DNA of 39,504 nucleotides, taken from Gammaproteobacteria bacterium (lineage in GTDB: Bacteria > Pseudomonadota > Gammaproteobacteria > Steroidobacterales > Steroidobacteraceae). This document shows positions 16,360-24,508 of this stretch, in pieces. The notes below the pieces were generated by a model. It was given only the letters and a program-made list of their open reading frames with translations, did no database searches and was not told the origin of the DNA. The number at the start of each line of letters is the position of its first letter. Position 1 is the stretch's first letter. The position numbers were made by a program, and so were the translations under genes. Where the stretch lies: positions 1 through 39,504 of the forward strand of contig JAATEY010000116.1 of the NCBI GenBank assembly GCA_015655465.1, in the 5' to 3' direction.

Positions 16360-16920
16360 ATGAAGCGTTCGTTCCATCAGGCATCCATACTGCTCGCGCT
16401 GCTTGCCGTCACGGGATTCGCCGCTGCGGCCGAAGTGCCCGCACCCGCCGCCGCACCCGCTGCTGCTCCCGACACCCGCGCGCTGGATGAAGAAATCCAG
16501 TCGATCAAGAAGGATGTGGTCGACCTGAACCGCGACCTGTTCGTGCTGGAGGAGGAACTGCTGTTCCCCGCCAACACCCAGGTGGCCGTGTTCCTGTCCA
16601 TGGATGTGGGTGATTTCTTCGCCCTCGATACCGTCGAACTGCGGGTCGACGACAAGCAGGTGGCGAAATACCTCTACACGCCGCGCGAAGCCGAAGCGCT
16701 GCTGAAGGGCGGCGTGCAGCGGCTGTATCTCGGCAATCTGCGCGTGGGCAATCACGAGCTGGTGGCGCTGTTCACCGGCAAGGGGCCAAACGGCCAGGAC
16801 TACTCGCGCGGCGCGCAGCTGAAGTTCGAGAAGTCCGTGGGCGCAAAGTATCTGGAACTGAAGATCGCGGACCGGCAGCGCAAGCGCCAGCCCGAGTTCG
16901 AAATCAAGGACTGGGAATAA
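16360..16920 (+). CDS. Uncharacterised secreted coiled-coil/beta protein of the motor cluster
   Basis: I do not recognise a named domain. The 186-residue product has a signal peptide (ILLALLAVTGFAAA) and an Ala/Pro-rich linker. A predicted coiled coil follows (ALDEEIQSIKKDVVDLNRDLFVLEEELL, about 48-70). The C-terminal beta-rich domain contains VAVFLSMDVGDFFALDTVELRVDDKQV and ends in a basic helix. The pattern 'ligand-binding Ig-like domain after a coiled coil' suits a periplasmic adaptor. It is 8 bases from the first TPR gene and 20 bases after the TlpA-like gene, so it belongs to the same transcription unit. I infer a structural role with the TPR and TolQR-type proteins. Confidence 0.65.
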   Translation: MKRSFHQASILLALLAVTGFAAAAEVPAPAAAPAAAPDTRALDEEIQSIKKDVVDLNRDLFVLEEELLFPANTQVAVFLSMDVGDFFALDTVELRVDDKQVAKYLYTPREAEALLKGGVQRLYLGNLRVGNHELVALFTGKGPNGQDYSRGAQLKFEKSVGAKYLELKIADRQRKRQPEFEIKDWE

Positions 16921-16927
16921 CGCGCGC

Positions 16928-18832
16928 ATGCTGCGCAAGGCCTTCATCGTCTGCCTGCTTGCTGCAACGTCTGGCATGACGTCGCTGCCGGCAGCGGCTG
17001 CGCGCAAGAAGGCGGACAGGATTCCTGCTACCCGCGTGCAGGATCTGCACTACGGCGATGTGCTGTTCCAGACCTTCATCGGCGAGGATTTCGAAGCCCT
17101 TACACGTCTGGAAGCCTATTCCCTGTGGCAGCAGATGCCGCATCACAAGGGCGAGGCGGACCTGCTGGCCGGGGGGCTGTACCTGCAGCTTGGCATGCAC
17201 AATGAAGCGGGGCGGCGCTTCGAGACACTGCTGGGCCCGGAGATTCCGGCCAGTGTGAAGGCGCGCGCCTGGTTCTATCTCGCCAAGGTCTGGTATGTGC
17301 GCGGCTACTACGATCGCACCATCGACTCGCTGGGCAGGATAGAAGGCAAGCTGGAACCTGCGCAGGAAGCCGAGCGGGTGCACCTTGCGGCCAACGCGCT
17401 GATGCATCTGGAACGTTACGACGATGCCATCGCATTGCTCAGTGGCTGGACCAGCCGCAGCACCTGGATGCAGTACGCGCGCTTCAATCTCGGGGTGGCG
17501 CTGTTGCGCAGCAATCGCCTCGCCGACGGCGCGCAGTTCCTCGATGCCGTAGGTGCCCAGCACAGCCGCGACGAAGAAATGCTGGCGTTGCAGGACAAGG
17601 CCAATCTCGCGCTGGGTTTTGCCTACATGCAGGCCAATGACCCTGCAAAGGCCATGCAGAGCCTCGAGCGTGTGCGGCTGGATGGGCCGCAGTCCAGCCG
17701 CGCGTTGCTGGGGCTGGGCTGGGCCAATGCGGCGCTTGAAAAATACGACGACGCGTTGACTCCCTGGCTTGCGCTGCGCGAGCGCAACCTGCTGGATGCT
17801 GCCGTGCAGGAAGCCTGGCTCGCCGTCCCCTATGCCTTTTCCAGGCTGGGCGCCAATGCCCAGGCCGCCGAGTACTACGAGCAGGCGCTCACTTCCTTCG
17901 GCAGTGAGCAGGGGCGCATCGATGCCTCCATCGCCCGTATCCGCGAGGGCGGCCTGCTGAACAACCTGCTGGGCGCAGACGATGCCAACTCCCCGCAGCG
18001 CGGCTGGTTCTGGCAGCTGCAGGAACTGCCGGATGCGCCCGAGTCGCGCTACCTGTTCCCGGTGCTGGCCAGCAATGACTTCCAGGAAGGCCTGAAGAAC
18101 TTCCGCGACCTTGCCTATCTCGGGTCGACGTTGTCGCGCTGGGACGAAAACATGGTGGTCTACGCCAACATGATCGAGACGCGCGAGAAGGCCTATGCCG
18201 AGCGCATCCCGCGCGCGGACGCACTGCTCGCCGGCGGCGCAACCGAGGCGCTGGCCTCACGTCGCAAGGCAGTGGAAGGGCGCTTCAACGACATCATCAT
18301 CATGGAAGACGTGGCCGCCCTGGGTACGGCGGAGCAGCGTGCGCAGTGGCAGCGTATTGCCGGGATCGAGGCCGGGTTGGCGGCAGAGCCCGACAGTGAG
18401 GAAACCACCGCGAAGCGCGACCGGCTGCGCCTGGTGAAGGGCGTGCTGTACTGGGATCTGCGCCAGAGTTATCGCGAGCGGCTGAATCGGCAGCGTGGGG
18501 AGTTGAAGTCCCTGGACGCCGCGCTGGCCGAGGCCAATCGGCGCTGGCTGCGGGTCGAGCAGGCGCGCAGGACGGCGCCGAGCACCACCGGCGACTTTGC
18601 AGCGCGGATCGATGCACTGCAGGCGCGCATGACATCGCTGCGTGCCAAGCTGCGCGATGCAGCGAAGGCGCAGAGTGACCTGCTCGCCGATATCGCCGTG
18701 GCGGAACTCGAGACGCAGAAGCAGCGCATCGCCGACTACGAGCTCCAGGCCCGCTTCGCGCTCGCAACCATTTATGACCGCGCGGCAGAATCGCCGCGGC
18801 CCGCACCCGCACCCGGCGCAGGTACGCCATGA
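16928..18832 (+). CDS. Large secreted TPR protein of the motor cluster
   Basis: The 634-residue product starts with a signal peptide (KAFIVCLLAATSGMTSLPAAA), so it is periplasmic or outer-membrane associated. Most of it is helical TPR-like repeats, for example LLAGGLYLQLGMHNEAGRRFETLL, RVHLAANALMHLERYDDAIALL and ARFNLGVALLRSNRLADGAQFL. A C-terminal coiled-coil region (LDAALAEANRRWLRVEQAR, DALQARMTSLRAKLRDAAKAQ, about 520-610) and a Pro/Ala tail follow. TPR arrays act as protein-protein scaffolds. The stop overlaps the next gene's start as ATGA, which implies coupled translation with an even larger TPR protein. A similar arrangement of periplasmic TPR proteins next to TolQR-like motors is known in the Myxococcus gliding complexes (e.g. 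GltE). Homology to those exact proteins is not shown. Confidence 0.78.
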   Translation: MLRKAFIVCLLAATSGMTSLPAAAARKKADRIPATRVQDLHYGDVLFQTFIGEDFEALTRLEAYSLWQQMPHHKGEADLLAGGLYLQLGMHNEAGRRFETLLGPEIPASVKARAWFYLAKVWYVRGYYDRTIDSLGRIEGKLEPAQEAERVHLAANALMHLERYDDAIALLSGWTSRSTWMQYARFNLGVALLRSNRLADGAQFLDAVGAQHSRDEEMLALQDKANLALGFAYMQANDPAKAMQSLERVRLDGPQSSRALLGLGWANAALEKYDDALTPWLALRERNLLDAAVQEAWLAVPYAFSRLGANAQAAEYYEQALTSFGSEQGRIDASIARIREGGLLNNLLGADDANSPQRGWFWQLQELPDAPESRYLFPVLASNDFQEGLKNFRDLAYLGSTLSRWDENMVVYANMIETREKAYAERIPRADALLAGGATEALASRRKAVEGRFNDIIIMEDVAALGTAEQRAQWQRIAGIEAGLAAEPDSEETTAKRDRLRLVKGVLYWDLRQSYRERLNRQRGELKSLDAALAEANRRWLRVEQARRTAPSTTGDFAARIDALQARMTSLRAKLRDAAKAQSDLLADIAVAELETQKQRIADYELQARFALATIYDRAAESPRPAPAPGAGTP

Positions 18833-21800
18833 AGCTGCGGCGCACAGTGTGGATGGCCGCAGCAGCAGTGGCGATCAGCAGCGCCGCTTTCGGCGCGGCC
18901 AGATCGCAGCCGGCGCCGACACTCAAGGATCTGCCCCGGCGCCAGGTCGAGATCCGCAAGGATGCACCGACGGACAACAATGCCGCCAAGGCGATGGACA
19001 ACTACCGGAAATTCCTGGAACTGCAGAAAACCGACCCGGCCCTGCGTGCCGAGGCGCTGCGGCGGCTCGGCGACCTGTCGCTGGAAAATGGCGAGCTGGA
19101 ACGCATGGAGACCGAAGTCACGCGAGTGGATCTCGGCGGCGCGGAAGCGATCCGGCTTTACACGCTGCTGCTGAAGGCGCATCCGGACTACCCGCGCAAT
19201 GACCAGGTGCTCTACCAGCTGGCACGCGCCTACGAAACCACCGGTCAGCCCGACAAGGCGCTGGCGACCCTGGACGACATCGTGCGCCGCTATCCCGCGT
19301 CGCGTGACCTTGCCGAGTTGCATTTCCGTCGTGGCGAGCTGCTGTTCTCGGCGCAGAAATACCGCGATGCGGAAGCGGCCTATGCGGAGGTCACCCGCCG
19401 CGGTGCCGGAGCTTTCTACCAGCAGGGTCTGTACAAGCAGGGTTGGGCGCTGTTCAAGCAGAACCTGAACGAGGAAAGCCTGCCGGTGTTTGCGCGCCTG
19501 CTCGACGTCAAGCTGCGCGATGCCTCTGCCGCGCGTGGCTTCCGGCCGCTCGAATCCCTGCCGCGCGCCGATCGTGAGATCGTGGACGACACGCTGCGCG
19601 TGATGAGCGTGACGTTCTCGTATGCAGAGAGCATCGAACCGCTCAACCGCTTCGTCGACAGCATCGGCAAACCTCCGTATGCCGCATTGCTGTATGCGCG
19701 CCTCGGCGACCTCTATGTCGACAAGCAGCGCTACCAGGACGGTGCCGCGGCCTATCGCGCCTTCGTGGTGCGGGAACCGGACAACGAGTTCTCGCCCGGC
19801 CTTTCGACGCAGACCATCGAGGCCTACCGCAAGGGCGGGTTCGCCCAGCTGGTGCTCCAGGGCAAGCGCGAGTACGTCGAGAACTACAATCTCGGCACCA
19901 GCTTCTGGCAGGGCCGCGACCGCGCCAACTATCCGCAGGTGATCGCCGAGATCAAGGCGCACCTCGCCGATCTGGCTGCCTACCACCATGCAGCGGCGCA
20001 GAAGAGCAGGCATGCGGACGATTTCGCCCAGGCTGCACGCTGGTATCGCCTGCAGTTGCAGTCCTTTCCCCAGGATCCGGAATCCGCGCAGGTCAATTTC
20101 CGCCTGGCTGACGTGCTCTACGAAGGTGGCCAGTTTGCTGCCGCGGTCGATGAATTCGAACGCTCCGCCTACGCCTATCCGGTGGGTCCGGATTCCGCCA
20201 AGGCCGCCTATGCGGCGCTCGGTGCCTACCAGAAGCAGCAGCCGCTGCTCGCGGAAGGCGAGCGCGCGGCCTGGAAACTGCGCTCCATCGAATCGGGTGT
20301 GAAATTTGCGCAGGCCTTTCCTGAGCATCCAGACGGATCCGGTGTGCTGGCCCGCGCCGCCCAGGATCTGTACGCCGCGAAGAATCTGCCGCGTGCCATC
20401 GAAGTGGCGGCTCTGGTGGTCAACCGGAATCCTGCGGCCAGTACCGCGCAGCAGCGCATCGCGCATGGCGTGGTGGGTCAGGCGCGCTTTGACCAGGGCG
20501 AGTTCCAGGCCGCTGAACAGTCGTGGTTGCGGGCGCGTGAACTCGCCGCCGACGATCCCGCGCTGCAGAAGAGCCTCACCGAGCAATTGTCGGTGGCGGT
20601 GTATCGCCAGGCCGAGGCCAGGCGTGCCGCAGGCGATACGGCGGGCGCGGCCGATGATTTTCTGCGTGTGGCAAGCGTGGCGCCGGGCACGGCAGCAGTG
20701 GAAACAGCCCGGTACGACGCCGCCGCCGAACTGATCAAGGCCAGGGACTGGCCGCGCGCCATCGGTGTACTGGAGGCATTCCGGCGCGACTACCCGAAGA
20801 GCAGGCAGCAGCCTGATGTCACGCAGAAGCTGGCGGTGGCCTACATGGAGGGCGGTCGCGCGGATGCCGCAGCTGCGGAGTTCGAGCGCATTGCAGACGC
20901 CAGGGACCAGGCGCCGGCATTGCGGCTCGAAGCGCTTGGAATCGCTGCGGATCAATACGAAAAAAGCGGCAACGACGCGAAGACCATCGCATTGCTGGAA
21001 CGCCTGGTTGCCGGGTTTCCGGCGCCCGTGGCGGAGCGGATCGAGACCCGCCAGCGTCTGGCGGACTTTGCGGCCAGGGCCGGCAACAACGAACGGGTCG
21101 CCTACTGGCAGCGTGAAATCGTGAAGGCCGATGCCAGCGCGGCAGCAGCCCGCAGTGATCGCACGCGTTACCTGGCTGCCAGGGCCAGTCTGGCGCTGGC
21201 AGCGCCGGCGCGCGACAGCTTCCGCGCCCTGAAGCTCGGCTCGCCGCTGCAGCGTTCCCTGGCGGTCAAGCGCCGCGCGCTCGAAACCGCGCTCGCGGGC
21301 TACAAGGCCGCCGCCGCGTACAACATTGCCGAAGTGACCACGCAGGCCAGCTTCGAGATCGCCGAGCTCTACGGTCAGCTCGGCGCAGACCTGATCGCGT
21401 CGGAGCGGCCGAAGAAGCAGTCCGCCGAGGTGCGCGAGCAGTACGACCTGATGCTGGAAGAGCTGGCGACACCGATCGAGGAACAGGCCATCGCCCTGCA
21501 TGAGGCCAACGTGGCGCATGCCCGCGACGGCATTTTCGACGCCGGCGTGAAGGCGAGCTACGCTGCTCTCGCCAGGCTGCTGCCGGCCCGCTATGGCAAG
21601 ACCGAGTTGCCGGGCAACTACCATGATTCGCTGGTACTGCCGGTGGGCATGCAGCCGGTGGCGGAGGCTGGCGCGGGTGGCGCGGGAGTTGCGCCACGGG
21701 CCGCTGCTCCACAGCCTTCGGGGCGACTGGTGGCACAGCACGAGCGCGCGCTGGCGCAGGCCAATGCGGGCCAGGCAGCGGATGCCGAGCTCGAATTCAG

Positions 21801-22233
21801 GCGGCTGATGGAGGCCACGCCGGAATTCGGTGGTGCGGCCTACAACCTCGGTGTGTTGCTGTTCGGCCTGCAGCGGCTGGACGAGGCTGAAGCTGCCCTG
21901 CTCGAAGCCGCGCGCCGCGCGCCGCGCAGTGACGTGGCACTGACCGAACTCGGACTGGTGCAGCGGCAGCTCGGCAAGTTTGCCGCCGCCGCCGCTTCCT
22001 ACGAGAGGGCACTGCAGGCCAATCCGGAGCATGCTCCGGCATGGCGCAATCTCGGTGTCGTACGCGATATGTATCTTGGCGATCCCGCAGCCGCGGTGGA
22101 GCCATTCGAGCGTTACAAGGCGCTCACCGGTGAGGACCGGCCCATTACCAGCTGGATTGCAGATGTGAAGCAACGTGCCGGCAGGCGCGATGCCGCAATA
22201 TCCACGCCGGAAGCAAAGGCGGAGGTCCGATGA
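18829..22233 (+). CDS. Very large secreted TPR protein of the motor cluster
   Basis: At 1134 residues this is the largest gene of the cluster. A signal peptide (VWMAAAAVAISSAAFGAA) is followed by many TPR or half-TPR units throughout. Examples are NDQVLYQLARAYETTGQPDKALATLDDIV, LHFRRGELLFSAQKYRDAEAAYAEV, and close to the C-terminus AAYNLGVLLFGLQRLDEAEAALLEA and PAWRNLGVVRDMYLGDPAAAVEPFERYK. The repeats near the N-terminus resemble YbgF/CpoB-type units, which in E. coli couple the Tol system to cell-wall synthesis. No catalytic motif is seen. It overlaps both neighbours by 4 bases (ATGA junctions). It likely spans the periplasm as a scaffold for the ExbBD-type motor (inference). Confidence 0.8.
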   Translation: MKLRRTVWMAAAAVAISSAAFGAARSQPAPTLKDLPRRQVEIRKDAPTDNNAAKAMDNYRKFLELQKTDPALRAEALRRLGDLSLENGELERMETEVTRVDLGGAEAIRLYTLLLKAHPDYPRNDQVLYQLARAYETTGQPDKALATLDDIVRRYPASRDLAELHFRRGELLFSAQKYRDAEAAYAEVTRRGAGAFYQQGLYKQGWALFKQNLNEESLPVFARLLDVKLRDASAARGFRPLESLPRADREIVDDTLRVMSVTFSYAESIEPLNRFVDSIGKPPYAALLYARLGDLYVDKQRYQDGAAAYRAFVVREPDNEFSPGLSTQTIEAYRKGGFAQLVLQGKREYVENYNLGTSFWQGRDRANYPQVIAEIKAHLADLAAYHHAAAQKSRHADDFAQAARWYRLQLQSFPQDPESAQVNFRLADVLYEGGQFAAAVDEFERSAYAYPVGPDSAKAAYAALGAYQKQQPLLAEGERAAWKLRSIESGVKFAQAFPEHPDGSGVLARAAQDLYAAKNLPRAIEVAALVVNRNPAASTAQQRIAHGVVGQARFDQGEFQAAEQSWLRARELAADDPALQKSLTEQLSVAVYRQAEARRAAGDTAGAADDFLRVASVAPGTAAVETARYDAAAELIKARDWPRAIGVLEAFRRDYPKSRQQPDVTQKLAVAYMEGGRADAAAAEFERIADARDQAPALRLEALGIAADQYEKSGNDAKTIALLERLVAGFPAPVAERIETRQRLADFAARAGNNERVAYWQREIVKADASAAAARSDRTRYLAARASLALAAPARDSFRALKLGSPLQRSLAVKRRALETALAGYKAAAAYNIAEVTTQASFEIAELYGQLGADLIASERPKKQSAEVREQYDLMLEELATPIEEQAIALHEANVAHARDGIFDAGVKASYAALARLLPARYGKTELPGNYHDSLVLPVGMQPVAEAGAGGAGVAPRAAAPQPSGRLVAQHERALAQANAGQAADAELEFRRLMEATPEFGGAAYNLGVLLFGLQRLDEAEAALLEAARRAPRSDVALTELGLVQRQLGKFAAAAASYERALQANPEHAPAWRNLGVVRDMYLGDPAAAVEPFERYKALTGEDRPITSWIADVKQRAGRRDAAISTPEAKAEVR

Positions 22234-22679
22234 GGCATGCAATACTGAAATGGTCGCTGCTGATGCTGGTTGCGCCGGCATGGGCCATGGAGCCTGTTCC
22301 CGCCGCCACCGCGGCGCCAGCGCCTGCCGTTCCGCCAGCGTCGACCGTCAAACCTGCAGCAGCTGCACAGGCATCCCGTTCACTCGAACCCGCGGTGCGG
22401 ACAACACCGCCCGCAGTGGCAAAGCCGGCACAGGACCGGCTCGAACTTGACGCGACCCAGATCACGGGCAACCGTGAGTTGCCGCGGGTGCTCTACGTGG
22501 TTCCCTGGAAGCACCCTGATCTGGGGGATCTGTCCGGCAAGCCGGCCAACAGCCTGCTGGATGAAGTTCTGGCACCGGTGGATCGTGACGTCTTTCGGCG
22601 ACAGAACCGCTACTACCAGGCCCTGAAGCCGGACTCGGCCGGCGCGGGCAAGGCCACTGGCACAGAGGGTGAGAAATAG
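22230..22679 (+). CDS. Small secreted Ala/Pro-rich protein of the motor cluster
   Basis: The 149-residue product has a signal peptide (ILKWSLLMLVAPAWA) and then a 45-residue Ala/Pro/Thr linker. A conserved-looking C-terminal block follows: RELPRVLYVVPWKHPDLGDLSGKP, then VDRDVFRRQNRYYQAL. I do not know the family. The compact block after a flexible linker suggests a docking peptide or short domain presented in the periplasm. Its start overlaps the stop of the giant TPR gene (ATGA), so it is co-translated. A 70-base gap follows before the ExbB-type gene, the largest gap between the coiled-coil gene and the end of the cluster. Confidence 0.68.
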   Translation: MRHAILKWSLLMLVAPAWAMEPVPAATAAPAPAVPPASTVKPAAAAQASRSLEPAVRTTPPAVAKPAQDRLELDATQITGNRELPRVLYVVPWKHPDLGDLSGKPANSLLDEVLAPVDRDVFRRQNRYYQALKPDSAGAGKATGTEGEK

Positions 22680-22749
22680 GTCGCAGCAATTTCGCTGCAT
22701 AGGTTTCAAGGTGCGCAGGAGTCTTGCGCACCAGCAAGGGAGTCTCCAG

Positions 22750-23406
22750 ATGGATGTCTTTTCGACGATTGCCCGCTTCTTCCAGAACGGTGGGCACTTC
22801 ATGTATCCAATCGCGGTGGTGCTGGTCATCGGCCTCGCGATTGCCCTTGAGCGCTATGTGTATCTGACGGTTACACGCAGCCGCAACCGCGCCACGTGGC
22901 AGCAGGTCGAGCCGCTGCTCGGGCAGGGCGATTTCCGCCAGGCGGCACAGGTCGCATCGCAGTCGGAATCCGCGGTGGGACAGATCCTCACCTACGGCCT
23001 GACGCGCATCCAGAACGCCAAGCGCCGTGACGACATCGAGAAGGCCATGGAAGAAAGCCTGATGGGTATCGTGCCGAAGCTTGAAAAGCGTACCCACTAC
23101 CTCGCGACTTTCGCGAACCTGGCAACCCTGCTGGGTCTGCTCGGCACCGTGATGGGCCTGATCAGCGCGTTCAGCGCCGTGGCCACGGTGAATCCGGCCG
23201 AAAAGGCGAACCTGCTGTCCGCCAGTATCTCGGTGGCGATGAACTGCACGGCCTTCGGTCTGATGACTGCAGTGCCGTTGCTGGTCATCCATGCCGTCAT
23301 CCAGACCAAGACCACCGAACTGATCGACAGCCTGGAGATGGCCTCGGTGAAGTTCCTGAACTCCATCGTGGAGCGCCGTACGGAAGCAGCCCAGGCCAGC
23401 GCCTGA
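22750..23406 (+). CDS. MotA/TolQ/ExbB-family proton channel protein
   Basis: The 218-residue product starts at ATG 22750, which has AAGGGAG 7 bases upstream; the track start lies earlier, in the leader. It shows the TolQ/ExbB layout. There is one N-terminal membrane helix (MYPIAVVLVIGLAIALERYVYL) and a cytoplasmic region with RIQNAKRRDDIEKAMEES. The two pore helices then follow, LATFANLATLLGLLGTVMGLISAFSAVA and SISVAMNCTAFGLMTAVPLLVIHAVIQ. The TLLGLLGTVMG motif and the conserved Thr in the last helix are family hallmarks. It works with ExbD-type stators to couple the proton motive force to a periplasm-spanning arm. The two following genes supply two ExbDs. It is not necessarily the TonB-dedicated ExbB. 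Confidence 0.93.
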   Translation: MDVFSTIARFFQNGGHFMYPIAVVLVIGLAIALERYVYLTVTRSRNRATWQQVEPLLGQGDFRQAAQVASQSESAVGQILTYGLTRIQNAKRRDDIEKAMEESLMGIVPKLEKRTHYLATFANLATLLGLLGTVMGLISAFSAVATVNPAEKANLLSASISVAMNCTAFGLMTAVPLLVIHAVIQTKTTELIDSLEMASVKFLNSIVERRTEAAQASA

Positions 23407-23447
23407 AGTACCGGTGCAAGTCCAGCCGACTGTAAGGATTCGTTCCG

Positions 23448-23978
23448 ATGCGTCGTAACTACGCCATGCGCAAGCTTGAGCGGCGGCACCGCAAACCCGC
23501 GGAGCTGCTGCTCGTGCCCATGATCGACATCTTCACGGTGCTGGTCACTTTCCTGCTGATGACGGCGGTGTTCTCGCGCACCGTGATCCTGGAGCTGAAA
23601 CTCCCCAGCCAGAGCGCGGATTCGGTTCCACTGCCACCCGGCCTGAGGCTGGAAGTGCTGCTGCGCCAGAACATGGTGCAGGTGGCCGACAGCAACTCGG
23701 GCCCGCTCAAGACTTTTCCGCGCAAGGACCGCAGTCAGCCCTACGACCTCGCAGGACTTGCCGCATTTCTCCAGGAGGTCAAGGCGAAGTATCCCGACAT
23801 GACCGACGCAACGCTGTTGCTGGAGAAGGATATTCCCTACGACTCGCTGGTGCAGGTGATGGATGCCATGCGCCTGGTCGAGCAGCGCCAGGGCACCCAG
23901 CTGGTGCAGGCCGAGCTGTTCCCCAATGTGTCCATTGGCGATGCGCCCGAGATCGATGCGCCGGGAGCAAGGCCATGA
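23448..23978 (+). CDS. ExbD/TolR-family biopolymer transport protein (first copy)
   Basis: The 176-residue product has a basic cytoplasmic N-terminus (RRNYAMRKLERRHRKPAE). A single membrane helix, LLLVPMIDIFTVLVTFLLMTAVF, carries the conserved Asp in PMID needed for proton coupling. A periplasmic domain (RLEVLLRQNMVQVADS, LLEKDIPYDSLVQVMDAMRLVEQRQ) ends the protein. It is longer than typical ExbD (about 140). The stop overlaps the second ExbD start as ATGA. Two dissimilar ExbD-type subunits with one TolQ-type subunit is an arrangement seen in Agl-type motors. AAGGA precedes the ATG. Confidence 0.92.
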   Translation: MRRNYAMRKLERRHRKPAELLLVPMIDIFTVLVTFLLMTAVFSRTVILELKLPSQSADSVPLPPGLRLEVLLRQNMVQVADSNSGPLKTFPRKDRSQPYDLAGLAAFLQEVKAKYPDMTDATLLLEKDIPYDSLVQVMDAMRLVEQRQGTQLVQAELFPNVSIGDAPEIDAPGARP

Positions 23979-24496
23979 TGTCCAGCCGCGCGCGTCGCAT
24001 GATGATGCACCACCTGCGCAACCGGAACGAATCCGAGCTGAACCTGATCCCGATGATCGACATCCTGTCGGTGCTGGTGTCGTTCCTGCTGGTTTATTCC
24101 ACCGAAGTCGAGGTGGTGCAGAACAGCAAGGGCATCGAGATTCCCGAATCGATCGTGACTGCCAAGCCGCGCGAGACGGTGGTGGTCATGCTGACGAAAG
24201 ACGAGCTGTTCGTGCAGGGCGAGCGCGTGGCATCCATCGCCGAAGTGCAGGCCATCGATGGGCTGATCATCGCGCCGCTGCGCGAAGCCCTGCTGCGCCC
24301 GCGCATCATCGGCAAGGCCATGGCCGAGCGCGAGCTGGCTGACCGCGAAGTGACCGTCATGGCCGACAAGACATTGCCTTACGAGGTTCTGAAAAAGGTG
24401 ATGAGCACCTGCACGGACGCCGATTTCGGCAAGATCTCGTTTGCCACCATGCAGAAGGACAAGGCGCTGGCTCCCGGCGCCTTCCAGCCGAAGTAA
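23975..24496 (+). CDS. ExbD/TolR-family biopolymer transport protein (second copy)
   Basis: The 173-residue product has an Arg/Met/His-rich N-terminus (SSRARRMMMHHLRNRNESELNLIP). The membrane helix IPMIDILSVLVSFLLVYSTEVE again carries the PMID aspartate. A periplasmic portion follows, with ESIVTAKPRETVVVMLTKDELFVQGERVASIAEV and VTVMADKTLPYEVLKKVMSTC, the usual TolR 'DK..py..v..vm' pattern. It differs from the first ExbD outside the helix, so the pair is not a recent duplication and probably forms a heterodimer. It is coupled to the previous gene by ATGA and is 12 bases from the TonB-like gene. Confidence 0.92.
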   Translation: MMSSRARRMMMHHLRNRNESELNLIPMIDILSVLVSFLLVYSTEVEVVQNSKGIEIPESIVTAKPRETVVVMLTKDELFVQGERVASIAEVQAIDGLIIAPLREALLRPRIIGKAMAERELADREVTVMADKTLPYEVLKKVMSTCTDADFGKISFATMQKDKALAPGAFQPK

Positions 24497-24508
24497 CGCG
24501 GAGCCATC

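Noticed and set aside
18772-22281. 1169-residue minus-strand ORF opposite the TPR gene
   Set aside because: Antisense shadow of the 1134-residue TPR gene; composition is typical for GC-skewed shadows, with no family match.
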